Shown here one piece after another: positions 48,024-58,841 of a stretch of DNA of 64,000 bases. Both the position numbers and the translations under genes were made by a program. The notes under the pieces were generated by a model. It was given only the letters and a program-made list of their open reading frames with translations, made no database searches and was not told where the DNA came from. The stretch's first letter is position 1. Every line of letters starts with the position of its first letter. Source of the DNA: Orbilia blumenaviensis (Eukaryota; Ascomycota; Orbiliomycetes; Orbiliales; Orbiliaceae). The stretch is taken from assembly GCA_036872755.1 (NCBI GenBank), contig JAVHNS010000001.1, forward strand, positions 806,001-870,000. Reading direction: 5' to 3'.

Positions 48024-49250
48024 ATGGAGGCTCCACTGTGGACGTCGGCGCCGTTATTACCGTTAATTAGGCATCTGGTGGTAGACTTCGATCAGACTAT
48101 TACCCTCAAAGATACTCTGTCAACGCTAATAACAGCATCGCCATTACCGAATGCACCGGAAATATTCGAACGCCACCTGACGAAAGCTTACGTTGAAGAC
48201 TATGTTGCCTATGTCCAGGCATATCCGCTCGGTCGGGACTCTATCCTATCAGAATTCGCATTCCTCTCAAGCCTCCGCCCAATTGAGAGAAAAAGCATTG
48301 AGCGCGTGGAGGGCTCAGACATCTTCAAAGGAATATCACGAGCCGCGATAGCTCTCGCTGCTAAAAAAGTTAAAGTACGCAAGCCAGCGGGATTCGCAGC
48401 CTTGGTTTCAAAGGTACTTTCACAACCCGCTGGAAAAGTAACGGTTCTCAGCGTGAACTGGTCCGTATTGTTCATCCGCGAGGTGTTGGATTCTATAAAT
48501 TCCGACGAGGGTCATCCAAGCCACCTGAAAAGCTTAACCGCATCGGAATTTGAAAAAGTGGAGATAATTGCAAATAACTTGGTGGAAGACGGTCAAGGTT
48601 TCACGACGGGGAAAATTGACAGGTGGTTCCACAGTCATCATAATAATAACGGTCATAACGGTATTGATGGTGGGGGAGATGATAATGATGAACACGGAAT
48701 ATGGACTGCAGATGATAAGCTACGAATTTTGGACAGCCTTCTCGAGGTTGATGGGCAGTCCGTTTCCGAAGTGGATGTAACGGGAACTGTAAGTGTGGAC
48801 ATTGAGACGGATACACTAGGTACCGTTGTGGATCAAGCTAGCGGGAGCAAATCTCCAACAGAAACCACAACAAGCACAACAACGTCAAGATTAGGAAGGG
48901 GAAAACAAGGTGCTGGGTTTGCTGGTTATAACGTCTATGTGGGAGACTCGCCAACGGATTTTGCCGCGTTATTAATGTGCAAGAAGGTGCACATAGGGTT
49001 TATTATGGGTGGGGAGGGGGAGAATAAGTCCCTGTTGGATGCGTGCAAACGGACTGGGGTCAAAGTGTTGGAAAGAAGGAGAGTTAATAGTGAATGTGGA
49101 GACGCCGACGATTGCGACGCGGAAGGGCCGGGTGAAACGGGTAGGAAGAGTGGGTTAAGGCATTGTGATGAAGGTTTGAGAGTTTTGTATAGGATTGAGG
49201 GGTGGGAAGAGATAATGGAGTGTCTACAGCATCCCGAACAATGGCATTGA
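48024..49250 (+). CDS. HAD-superfamily phosphatase-like protein
   Basis: Single exon; 408 residues from the ATG at 48024 (AACAACAATGG), up to 508 if an in-frame ATG at 47724 is used. HAD motif I is HLVVDFDQTITLKDTL (nucleophile Asp and general-acid Asp), motif II is in TVLSVNWS, and motif IV is VYVGDSPTDF. An inserted His/Asn/Gly/Asp-rich low-complexity stretch (about residues 205-225) and a Ser/Thr-rich segment precede motif IV. This layout matches fungal haloacid-dehalogenase-like proteins related to phosphoserine- and pyridoxal-phosphatase types; a substrate cannot be given. The ATG at 47934 would add an Arg-rich amphipathic start (HLYSPVRVPIRLVRPLL) that resembles a mitochondrial presequence, so two isoforms are possible. 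Confidence 0.8.
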   Translation: MEAPLWTSAPLLPLIRHLVVDFDQTITLKDTLSTLITASPLPNAPEIFERHLTKAYVEDYVAYVQAYPLGRDSILSEFAFLSSLRPIERKSIERVEGSDIFKGISRAAIALAAKKVKVRKPAGFAALVSKVLSQPAGKVTVLSVNWSVLFIREVLDSINSDEGHPSHLKSLTASEFEKVEIIANNLVEDGQGFTTGKIDRWFHSHHNNNGHNGIDGGGDDNDEHGIWTADDKLRILDSLLEVDGQSVSEVDVTGTVSVDIETDTLGTVVDQASGSKSPTETTTSTTTSRLGRGKQGAGFAGYNVYVGDSPTDFAALLMCKKVHIGFIMGGEGENKSLLDACKRTGVKVLERRRVNSECGDADDCDAEGPGETGRKSGLRHCDEGLRVLYRIEGWEEIMECLQHPEQWH

Positions 49251-51134
49251 GAATGGATTGGATGGATGGGAGGGAAAGAGGAGGGGGTTATTGTGCAATT
49301 GATAGCTTTATCGGCCGGTAGAGCGGAAGATTTCCCAAGATCGATCCTATCTCGCTGAGGGTTGAGCGTTTGGATCGCAGTGAGAGTGAACCCTTGAGGT
49401 TTGACTTGTCTCGTCACAGACATCTTGGAATCCGAATCCGCAAACAATGTGAAGATTCGTCCACTCCTTTTCCGTTTTGTCAGCCACTCAATCATATTCA
49501 ATAGTAGACCTCCATATAATGATATGATAATGAGCAGGCATCTTGCGACCAGTTTGCCGAAAGTTGCTTAGGCTTTGACGCTAGCGTGGCGATTGAAGAG
49601 AGCTTTGAGCGAGCCCGCTAAGCTAGGACGGGCATGTGATGAGATTGGACTTTGTCATCGCCCGGAAAGTGAGCCACAATCTTCTTGTTTTCTGTTGCTT
49701 TTTATTTTTTCATTATTTTTTGTAAATTGAGTGTGTGGGGTGGGGAAGGGGAGAAAAAAGATATGAATGTTCCAGGCCGCGATTTGGAGAAACGAGGTCG
49801 CCTACTTTACCTCTTGGTAATGGGTACTTACTTGTTACCCTCCTACAGATGTGTATGCAGCTGCAGATTTTCGAGGCCTGTGTGAGAAAGAATAAGTTGG
49901 AGGAATGCTTGGGCTGTATCATTAGTGTTATTAGTGTACCATGCCTTCGGGTGAAGCCTGCCCGAACTAAGGCCAGGAAGAGCAAGCATATTGCACTTCC
50001 CAGCGAGCTAATCCCTCCCCCCAGCTAGCCTTTGGGAACCGATTCCGCAGGCTCCGTTTGGAAGCTGGGCAGCCCAAGGGAAGCCCGCTTTTGATAGGCA
50101 CACGGCAGATGTCGTCTGCGAGTGGCCCAATTGTGCCAGCATTGCCCGGTCTGCAGAATCGGAGCGAGGGAGGATTGGAGGAGGAGAGGTATTTAATGCA
50201 ATGCAGCTGCCCAGATGTACGCACACCGCAGGCAAAAAAGGCGAGAAGGAGCAGTCCCGACAACCAGGTATCCCTCCTCATTTGGCCCAAATTCCTGCCA
50301 AAGCTCGCCAGTCTGTGACCATCCCAGCCAGCCAGCACAAAGTTTCCCAGTCCGGTGGTACCGGAATCCCCAGGTTCCATTCTTCCTTTTCACCCAAACA
50401 GGGCCCTTTTTTCTGCCGTTAAAAAGGGACAGCACAGCACAACAGTGGTAGCAGCAGCAGCAGCAGCAGCAGCAGGTAGTACATCAGAGCACAGCAGGTG
50501 CATAGAAGCAGCAGCAGCAGCGGCGGCAGCAATAACAACAAATCAGCAGGAGTTATTAAATAACGACAGCGAAAAATATAAGAGAAAGGAGCTGAATCAG
50601 GAGCCATAGGAGCCTTAGGAGCAGGAACAGGAACAGGAGCACATGCCGACGATAATTTCTTTGTTATTGGAATTCCGCACCGGCGTCGACCGACCGACCT
50701 ACCTTGAAAGCCTTGTCCTCCCTCCTTTCTAAACCCGACGAATCGACTTTTATGCGACCTTGGTTCCGGTAAACTGGTGCCCATCACCCACCGTCACGGT
50801 TTCTCGGGCCCTCGTCTGTCCGGTCGCAGTTGGTTTTTAGTCAGAAAGAGTTATAATTATTATTACTACTACTAAATCGAGTAGCAGAAGGAGTAGTTGG
50901 TGGCAACAGTTCCAAGTTGTGTGTGTTGTTTTCGGGGGGAATGAAAAGCAGGAAAAGTGCTTAAGTTGAAAGCGGACAAGAGAAAAGAAAATAAAGTCAA
51001 GCAGCTGCAGATAGAAGGAAAGAAGGAAAGAAGGAAAGAAAGAAAGGCTAGCCAGCCAAAAGACTGGACCTTTCCTTCTCCATCTTTCAACCCTTTTTGG
51101 GGGGGTCGACCTTTTCTCCGCATTTACATAATTC
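49251..51134. other. Intergenic with trinucleotide repeats; leader of F-box gene
   Basis: No supported gene. CAG/GCA runs at 50451-50475 and 50507-50530, a GGAACA-type run near 50620-50640, ATT/ACT repeats near 50856-50874 and a GAAAGAAG repeat near 51015-51050. The sequence from about 50.3 kb probably serves as promoter and long 5' leader of the F-box gene. Confidence 0.5.
50451..50530. repeat. Compound CAG/GCA trinucleotide repeat
   Basis: Two GCA runs of about eight units each with a degenerate spacer. The frame is open as poly-Ala on the plus strand but carries no ATG-initiated product of known type. Confidence 0.75.
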
Positions 51135-52193
51135 ATGGTCGACTCCGACAGCTACTGCACCGTCGACGGCAGTTTAAATCCTCCGGCCTTTTACGTAGCG
51201 ACTCCACGCGGCACTGACACTGGCACTGGCGTCGGCTGTAACACTGGCATTGACACTGGCACTGGTACCGGTATACATACCGAAGACGACAACGGCGAAG
51301 GCGAAGACGACAAAATGCCTCTCGATCTTCTTTCCCTTCCAGACGATGTGCTCCTTATGATCATGTCGTTCTGTGATAACCCACGTCTCCTTAATCTTCG
51401 CGGCGTCAACTCCCGTTTCAACAATCTTCTTCTCACTTATCCTCGTCAGATATGTGACGATATCATTCGTGCCCATTTCCATGACCCTTTCATTGCACAC
51501 TACTTTCAGGAACTCACCGACTTCGAGCTATGCTATTGGGGTCTTCAATCTAGATTCGATGGCTACGACTATCATGTTCGGCAGCTGAAGCGCTTCGGTG
51601 CCATTGAAGAATATATCGAAGCTGTCGAGGAGATTTTACACTTCTTGACCATTAAACCACCAAAAATCCCTGGGCAGCACTTCAGCATCAAAGGACGTCC
51701 GAGACCAAATCTGGGGACTAAGAGATGGGTTCTGATATATTTCACCATGTTGTATCATCACAACACCCTTGATCTTTCATTCCTTCAGCTGCATCGCCAT
51801 TGGCCGGCGTATGTCTTCACGCACTCCCCGGAAGGTGCTGTACGGGAACATCCAATCCCTTACATCTACTCGCAACAGTGGGAAGATGCTGTCGACTGGG
51901 TCGAACGTGTTCTCATGGCTAAGATTTGGCGGACCGTCTCGGCCGCTGACATCAATTCCAGCCTTTGGAACTCACCGTCCGAGATCTTCCCATTGTTGAG
52001 AACCTTCGTGAGACATACTCATCCCGAAGAGCTCAAGGCAGTGGTTGGCACCTGCTATTCTCTCGAATGGACTGGCATGCTTGATAAGCAAGTCTTGACA
52101 GATTTCCGCATGAGAATGCTACCTTTCGGCGACGTTTCTGAGACTTGGGCAAGGCTATACAAGGGCACAATCCACGATAAGAACATTATCTAA
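51135..52193 (+). CDS. F-box protein
   Basis: Single exon of 352 residues from the ATG at 51135. A canonical F-box lies at about residues 61-105 (LLSLPDDVLLMIMSFCDN, LRGVNSRFNNLL), which would bind Skp1 in an SCF ubiquitin ligase. The remaining 240 residues are helical with many Trp, Tyr and His and no recognised substrate-binding repeat. The first 60 residues are a Thr/Gly/Asp-rich stretch coded by an ACTGGC minisatellite. An ATG at 51315 in better context (ACAAAATGCC) starts right at the F-box and may be the true start, giving 292 residues. Confidence 0.82.
   Translation: MVDSDSYCTVDGSLNPPAFYVATPRGTDTGTGVGCNTGIDTGTGTGIHTEDDNGEGEDDKMPLDLLSLPDDVLLMIMSFCDNPRLLNLRGVNSRFNNLLLTYPRQICDDIIRAHFHDPFIAHYFQELTDFELCYWGLQSRFDGYDYHVRQLKRFGAIEEYIEAVEEILHFLTIKPPKIPGQHFSIKGRPRPNLGTKRWVLIYFTMLYHHNTLDLSFLQLHRHWPAYVFTHSPEGAVREHPIPYIYSQQWEDAVDWVERVLMAKIWRTVSAADINSSLWNSPSEIFPLLRTFVRHTHPEELKAVVGTCYSLEWTGMLDKQVLTDFRMRMLPFGDVSETWARLYKGTIHDKNII
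51205..51275. repeat. ACTGGC hexanucleotide minisatellite
   Basis: Imperfect ACTGGC/ACTGGT copies coding for Thr-Gly repeats at the N-terminus of the F-box protein (or in its leader if the later start is used). Confidence 0.7.
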
Positions 52194-53207
52194 GAGGTGT
52201 CCCGTTGGTGCTATTCCTGTCTTGATTTCGATGGATAAAATTTTTTTTTTTCATCCTCAAGAGTCTTCGTTGTACGATTCTCGACTATCGCCTTCTATTT
52301 CTTGTTTATTTTATTTTATTTTCTTCTGACTTTTCCGCCCGTCTGATTTTTTAACATATGCATTCATCTTTTAGCATGGGAGGTTACTTCACGATCACAC
52401 ACGGTCTCTCCGACTAGAGGGCGTCTCCGGGGGGGTATATCATTCACGCATTCCAGCAAAGAATGCTGAAGATAAACGACAAAATGAGACACAACCCTCT
52501 ATTTGGCGAGACGGTTAGACGATACCCTGTTTTTTATGGTCTCAGGACCGGTTCGGTTGGGTCACGGAAAAGAAATTCTTCTTTTTGCTACTGATATCTT
52601 GTCATTTTTTTGCTCAAGAACAACCACTCGCTTGTATACAATCATCTCTTTTGCAGCGACTTCTGCCTTCGTTTGCTTTAAATTCTGGATTTCGCTTGGG
52701 CGGTTTATCTCAATGGTTTCTCAGCGCGAAATTGCTACCTGATCTTGCTCTTGCTGTTTAGCCCTTGGAATTTGTTATTGTAACTGGCTATGTGATGCCC
52801 TAATGATCTCTGGGGTGTGTTTGGATGCTGTTCAGCTGGAACCTCAACTGTCTCCTTTTTTTTCTACTTCTTCTCATTAAATCTCATTTCTTAAGATTCT
52901 TCCATCCGCTCGACAGCAGCACCGTGTAGTCTGGTTTACGAGACAGGTCGCCTTTGTAACACGCGCATTTGCTCTCCGGTATTTTCTTTTATTTTCTTTT
53001 ATTTTTTTTTTCCATTTTAGTTAATTATACAAGTTACTCTTAAGAGCTCATTAACCCTTCCCGTAACCTGACTCGGATGCCTTCCGCGCCTGACATGGAT
53101 CTGCCTGTCCACATTAATATATAGCCGGCCCCTTCGAAGCACAAAAACGTCGAAATTACACGTAGCACCAAAATTAAGGAAGATTCACGTATGCAACTGG
53201 CTACCTT
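52194..53207. other. Convergent intergenic region
   Basis: Between the 3' ends of the two F-box genes. T-rich tracts and TTTTATT repeats (52305-52322, 52983-53010) as in fungal 3' UTRs. An 80-codon frame at 52503-52742 shows no domain; no gene supported. Confidence 0.5.
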
Positions 53208-54715
53208 TCATATAGTTAGGCTTAGACTTATATCGCTGTCGACCCTGCGTCGGCTGTCCAACCTATAGCACGGTACCTCCATAATAATCATACCATCATC
53301 TTCTTCCCAAAACATAACCTGATACTCTACATTACTCGGCCTGCTCTTCTTCTGCGGTAGCCATTTAATATTTGCACGAATAACACCCTGGATCCTAACC
53401 TGTCGCAGGTTCTGACAGTATTTCCCGAGTAGTCGGATGTCGGTGAAGATGTCGTGGCTATATGATGGCGTGAGTGTGAGATGTGATGATATTTCTAATG
53501 CTAAATAGACATAAAGGGAGTGGAAGACGAGACGGTGACCAATTCCTGCATTTAGGCTTTGTAAGTTTGAGGACTAGGGGAAATGGAGGGAATAGTTAGT
53601 CCGCTGCGATTGATTGTTGTGAGGATAGCTTCAGAGAGTATATTATAGACATACTATTGGCCGGTCTATCCAGTACTCGAATTCTTCGAGTTCGGGAAGC
53701 GCAGCAGCAAGAACTATACATATTCGTTAGAGTATTCCGTCCACACAACTAGATGGAAGGGGCGGGTATATTACATACTCTGTAAGTCAGCCACGTCTAT
53801 CGTCCTCTGTATCGTCAACTCTCTAATCCCATTAACCAAACCGCCCTCCAACCCAGGCTTCATAATTTCCTGTAAAAACCCTTTAGTCTTATCACGATAC
53901 ACTAATAGTTCATCCCCATTGAACACGGGATGTCCAAATTCCCCCGGATGCACAAGGCTCAATTTCCTCAGCCCTGTCTGTGTCGCCGGTTTTTTTAGAT
54001 CCTCTCTTTTCTCAAGAATCGGTATCTGTGGCTGGTTATTGCCCAGTGAAATAGCCCACGTAGAGTTTTCGGATACAGTCAATTCTTCTAAAGACACCAA
54101 TTCAACGGCTTCATCACAGTCTGATATTGAATGCCATTCTGATTTGGCGAACATTTCGTTTAGTTCAATATCTTCAATCGTGATATGTAGCGATATTAAG
54201 TAAGGTATATGCTGTATAATCCACCTTATAAGATCGAAAACTACTTCAGGTGGAGAATTCGGCCCAAGGATGGTATCTGCGGGTCTGTCTCGCGACGTCT
54301 CGACCGCAGAGTATAGACGTAGACATCTGATATACGGCAGTATACTTTTATCCACTGATAAGAGCTTGAGGTATTCAATATCAAAATCTTCTTTTAGGTC
54401 AATTAGTATATTTTGAAAGAGATACGGTCGGCATATCTCTCTGAGCCGACGACATGTTCTGGATAAACTATCAAGGACGGGAGATGGCTTGGGGCCTCGT
54501 GTTGCCGGCGTGGCATTTTGACCGCCGGACTTAGTGTCGACAAGTTCCTCACATATCTGAATCAAGAGCTCTGCTGGGAGCGCTGATAGCGATGGTTTTG
54601 GTTGGTCCACTAGAGTCATTACATGGTCAGGCGCGATTGAACGGGGCTTTGGGGATTTTAAAAGAAGCTGCCGGAGTTTGGCTGTTAATGAAGCGGTGGA
54701 ACTTTGACCTGCCAT
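53208..54715 (-). CDS. F-box protein with leucine-rich-like tail
   Basis: Three exons, 54715-53779, 53713-53655 and 53573-53208, encode 453 residues. Introns: 53714-53778 (GTATGT, branch TCTAAC, TATAG, phase 1) and 53574-53654 (GTATGT, branch ACTAAC, CCTAG, phase 0). Residues about 42-60 (LSALPAELLIQICEELVD) form the F-box, followed by DSLSRTCRRLREICRPYLFQ, the standard second half. Downstream segments with spaced Leu (YIRCLRLYSAV, YLISLHITIED, SLEELTVSEN, GLRKLSLVHPG, LPELEEFEYW, NLRQVRIQGV) look like degenerate leucine-rich repeats, the usual substrate-binding part. The middle exon of only 59 nt codes exactly for the LPELEEFEYW repeat. The substrate is unknown. Confidence 0.83.
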
Positions 54716-55432
54716 CTTGGTCCAGTTAAGTTGATGGCAAATTGAAAAGGCTTTTGAAAGGTCTGAGGTCGTTAATCTACGGAATTCTAGAACTTCTAGA
54801 CTTGAAAGTCGGTGGATATACGAAATCTGGGGACAAAGCTTATATCCGAAGGAGGCGCCTGAGTTGGGTAACTCTTTTGAAAAGCTAGCCTTTTACCTAG
54901 TCTCCTTATTCGATTTGCGGATACGGGTAGCTTTGGCAGTAGTGGCATCGCGAAAGACGTTTATGTCCGAGGCGATATAGGCGGCTGAACTGCGCAGGCA
55001 GGATCCCGAGACAAGATAAGGCGAGACTGAGGCGTAAGGGAGCTTCGCGAATGGGCTCTCTACGAGATACGAGGTCGCAATTTTTAGATAAATAGCATAT
55101 GAGCTATGTTACGATGTCTAGTTACTTCAATATTTTCCCTAGGATTGTTATTTATAATAAGGCTTTGGTACTCGAATATTCATCTAGGTACCTCGAAACG
55201 ATGAAATCAGTGTTGTGCCATTGATAACTCCAAATACGCCGCATCAAACGCTCTAGCTCTAGGTTACAAATTGAACAGACTGTGCCCGGCGCCTCAAGCG
55301 CTGATTAACCATAAAGCCCTCGCGCCCCCCTCATATTAAATAAAAACCCATTCTCAAAAGACAGAACTTTTTTTTCTCCCTCCAGTGAGACCCGTTGGGC
55401 ACGAAAAGCATAACATTTCCCACATGGCTATA
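54716..55432. other. Intergenic
   Basis: F-box gene 5' flank and annexin 3' flank. No supported gene and no striking repeat. Confidence 0.5.
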
Positions 55433-57025
55433 TTAGTTGATCAGCATGGCTGTTAGGAATTTCCTGTAATCTCCACTTGTCTCGCCATGCACCCTTTCGT
55501 CTAGGCTTGTATGGTACGTGTCCCGGTATGCGCGCTTCACGTTCTCGAAATGCGCCTTGTTCCATCTGCATTTCACGATTCGATGGATCAATACTGAGTC
55601 TCTTGTACCAAGGCCCTTCATGGCGTCCTCTAGAAGCACGGCATCACGTAGTGCCTTATCGGTACCTCCTCGGATGGCATAGAGCAGAGCTTCTTGCATA
55701 TGGCCCTTGAATTTCTGTTTAGAAAAAAAAAATGTGTTAGAAAATAAACCACTTTGAGGGTATTCTAGGGAAGTTTCGAGCCAACATACCTTCTCGATCA
55801 TGACGTCTAACCGACGATTATACATTCTCTCGTAGCTATGTGCGATAGCTCCGATCTGGGCATCGTTCTTTGACAGAATAGTACTGTAAACTGACTCCTG
55901 ATGTGTCCCGCCAAATACACCTCCAAGACCCGTGTTTCCGACACCTTCCATTGCCATTTGGATGTTGTAGGCATCTTTCTCAGACTGATTGATATCCACT
56001 CGTGCACTCTCATCAGATCGCATATTTCCAAGCACGAACACAAACATATTTTCCGTCTTCAGTGAGAGATCACCGCGAACATCGGCTTCAAGATCACGAG
56101 AGAAAGTCCGTTTGTAAGCCCGTTTTATGGCATCGAGGTCTGGTGGGGAACGACATAGTAACACATCATTTAGTACTGATTCCGTAGTCCCCGGCCTGTG
56201 AATCGCATCATGCAGTGCATGCACTTCCTCCATAAGTGGACCTCGTGCTACTGCCAACAACGCTTCGCGGAAATGCCCGCTCGTCTCCTTTTTAAGATCT
56301 GTCAGTAGCTCTCGACCATGTCGTTGGCTGAAGGCGCGTTGTACGCTGTAGATTGCATATGGGGTTTGAAGCTTTGCAAGAACCCGGATTAAAGTGTCTT
56401 CATCAGTTCCAAACCCCTTCATGGCTTTTCGAAGCGCATCGGCCTGTGTTCCATATTCTAATGGATTACACTGTGGCGGTTCTTCATATCCAGGTGAGGG
56501 AACACCAAATGCAGGTTGGAATTGACCAGGGAATGGTTGTTGGTTTTGAGGCGGGTAGCCATAGGGCGGTCCTTGCGGAGGTTGGGCATAAGGCCCACCG
56601 GATGGGCCGGGATAGTTAGGATAAGATTGTTGAGTCGGAGGCCGTTGTGGAGGGTTATAGCCAGCTGGACCTGGTGCATTCGGGTAGCCATAACCTCCAC
56701 CACCGCCCATTTGCTGCTGTTGTGGGTAAGAAGCTCGGTCATTGTTATAAGCTGGTTGTGGGTAACCGGATTGCGGAGGCAGATTATATGCTTGGCCGTA
56801 CTGACCAGGCGGTGGTGGTGAGGAATTCGGATTGAAATAAGAGCCCGCGGAGCCGCCAGGTGGGTAGTACGAGCCTTGGTTCTGGGGCGGCGGGAAACTC
56901 GTCGGGTGTGGAGGTATTGGTGGAGGAGGTCCTTGTGCGTAGTTCTGGGGAGGGTATGCGTATTGGCCTTGAGGAGGCTGGCCACCAGGGCCGCCGTAAC
57001 CACCTGGGTACTGCGAGTAGGACAT
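55433..57025 (-). CDS. Annexin with long Pro/Gly/Gln/Tyr-rich N-terminal tail
   Basis: Exons 57025-55790 and 55714-55433 encode 505 residues once a 75-nt intron (55715-55789; GTATGT, branch TCTAAC-like, ACAG) is removed; the intron keeps frame and has no stop. The first 185 residues are repeats of Gly, Tyr, Pro, Gln (PPQ, GGYG, YPN), like the tails of annexins VII and XI, able to phase-separate or recruit partners. The core (about 190-505) holds four annexin repeats. Repeats I (KGFGTDED...) and IV (KGLGTRDS...) keep type II calcium-binding GxGT loops with acidic partners; repeats II and III look degenerate. It should bind acidic phospholipids in a calcium-dependent way and act in membrane traffic or repair. 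Fungal annexin C4/XIV-type proteins are the nearest family. Confidence 0.93.
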   Translation of the reverse strand: MSYSQYPGGYGGPGGQPPQGQYAYPPQNYAQGPPPPIPPHPTSFPPPQNQGSYYPPGGSAGSYFNPNSSPPPPGQYGQAYNLPPQSGYPQPAYNNDRASYPQQQQMGGGGGYGYPNAPGPAGYNPPQRPPTQQSYPNYPGPSGGPYAQPPQGPPYGYPPQNQQPFPGQFQPAFGVPSPGYEEPPQCNPLEYGTQADALRKAMKGFGTDEDTLIRVLAKLQTPYAIYSVQRAFSQRHGRELLTDLKKETSGHFREALLAVARGPLMEEVHALHDAIHRPGTTESVLNDVLLCRSPPDLDAIKRAYKRTFSRDLEADVRGDLSLKTENMFVFVLGNMRSDESARVDINQSEKDAYNIQMAMEGVGNTGLGGVFGGTHQESVYSTILSKNDAQIGAIAHSYERMYNRRLDVMIEKVCWLETSLEYPQSGLFSNTFFFSKQKFKGHMQEALLYAIRGGTDKALRDAVLLEDAMKGLGTRDSVLIHRIVKCRWNKAHFENVKRAYRDTYHTSLDERVHGETSGDYRKFLTAMLIN

Positions 57026-57974
57026 CCAGGTGCTGATTTCTTCTAAGAAATATGGAGCAAGATGTTGAATGAGCGTATCACAAGTGAATTATTTCCTTAA
57101 TTTACTATCCAAGAAGAGTATGTATTAATGGAATGAAGCTTGTGGGCTGAGATAATTGAGTCATGATGTTGAAGCCGAAACATACAATGAAAAGCAGCCT
57201 GACGTCAGAAATGTGTTGCCGTGTGGTCGATTTCTTTGTGTCACCGTCGACAGCGGAGTATATCCTCTTTCTCGGAACCAGCTGCGGTCAGATGTGTTTA
57301 GATCGGTATCTCGAATGATCGCGCTGACTGTATTATCTTATTCCTTCGAGTTCCAAGAGCTTTTAGCGGTGGAGAAGGAGATTAAATTGTCGAAATGCGA
57401 TGCTTTTGTTTGGGGTACTATGAAAGTTGGGTGGGAGGTTAATCACGCATGGAGGGGACACGCAAGTGCAGTGCGAGCGAAGGTATTTAAGCGGGCGCTC
57501 GGAAAACGGTTCGGTTTGGTCTGCCGAGGGGAAAGAAGGCGCAAAGTATTCAAGGAATTCATGCAAGATGCCGCTAGTTACTGAAGAAGGTCAAATCACG
57601 GGTGGCACGAGGCTGACGACAATCCTGTTCGGATATCTACCTAGGTTGCATTTGGAAGACATCGAAGAAATGGGCAGCAGTACACCGCATATGCGCCTGC
57701 ACTTTCGCTTCGTCGGAAGTGTCTTGCCGCACGTGGATTGTTCCGAATAGAACCTGCTAGGCTAGGGTCCGCAACTGGCTGTTGAGATACGTCATTTGGT
57801 ACTGGAGCTTGCTTGCTTGCGCTGCGGCTTTGATGGGGCTATGCTCGTGGCGAACAAACAACAGCCCAAGTACCGACTGCCCTGCTTATAGATTTGGTAT
57901 TGACTGACGTTATAAAAATTGACGTCGAGGCAAATACTTAAAGGAATTATACGCCTCTAGCTAAATAAGTATTT
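57026..57974. other. Intergenic, annexin 5' flank
   Basis: No supported gene. A 142-codon open frame at 57156-57584 (plus) begins without an ATG and has no domain signature. Confidence 0.45.
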
Positions 57975-58841
57975 TCAACCTATCGACTGTTTCAGGTGCC
58001 GTAATTTTGGGTCCGCAATCCTCAGCCTCGAGATGATAGCCCTCAGCATCCAATTCTTCTCTACATTATGCACCATTTCTTCAAGTTTCCTCTCTATAGC
58101 ATCTTGTAATTATTCTAGCACTCGCTATGCGTACTCCGAGCTCAATGCCCTTAGTTCTCTCTAAGTGCCGTATAATCAATCTCTTCTACTCCACCGGCAA
58201 TCCCCATTTCGGCTCAGGTGTAACAAACTCTTCAGTTATGTACTTTTCACATCCCTAAGTGCGTGTATTACCATAAATGAAACTTTCCCTCATTAAGATC
58301 CGATAGATCTCTGTTTGCTTTTGCGTAATCCGTGGAGCCTCGATCCCATTATAACCATCTCTGATTTGGAAGTATCGGCCCATAAGGATGAGTAAATCAC
58401 TGACATCTATAGATCTAGATTATTATTTATTGTAGCTTGAGATCGCATTAGACTACCAGCCATGCGGAATATACCACCTGTTTTGCCACCGATCATTCGT
58501 ATATACTCTATGTCTAAGGGGCACTCCGGGCGGAACGTCCAGTCAAGGTCTATTACTTGACCTACATGTAGGTCCCGTAGCTCTTGCCGATAGGTATTAA
58601 TTGGAGGGCAGGAGATCCCAGAACTACAGGAAGCTTTCCAATTCAAAATCTTGAAAAAAAAGTAGTTGGTCTCGGAAACTAGCCTCCAAGACGTGGGGCG
58701 TTGGTACGAGACTGATGTCGCCCGATTCCCATCAACCATAAGACGTCCTAAAAATCCCTGGAATGCAACTAAAAAAATGAAGGAGGCCCCGATTGGAAGC
58801 CCTCCGATTGGATCCAAGCGAAGGGATCCCGGGACCCACAA
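57975..58841 (-). pseudogene. Decayed geranylgeranyl-diphosphate-synthase-type prenyltransferase
   Basis: Fragments of an all-alpha prenyl diphosphate synthase follow in the right order on the minus strand but in different frames. Near 58620-58470: INTYRQELRDLHVGQ, DLDWTF..CP, then KTGGIFRMAGSLM (compare GQ.MDL.WR...CP and KTGGLFR.A..LM). A TAG at 58407 and a frame shift come next. Then LILMGRYFQIRDGY near 58355-58395 (second Asp-rich motif, FQIRDDY expected), another shift, DYAKANRDLSDLNEGKF near 58281-58330 (compare the GFCEDL.EGKFS block), more stops, and LRAIISRLRI near 58016-58046 (compare the LRAIL..LR end). The first Asp-rich motif is expected near 58722-58739, where only DGNRA is read. 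At least two frameshifts, several stops and loss of both Asp-rich motifs rule out activity. The 5' limit is uncertain. Confidence 0.75.

Noticed and set aside
50355..50609. Poly-Ala frame over the CAG repeats
   Set aside because: Repeat artefact in a promoter/leader region.
57156..57584. 142-codon plus-strand frame upstream of annexin
   Set aside because: Begins at TTG without an ATG near the start, no domain, atypical composition.
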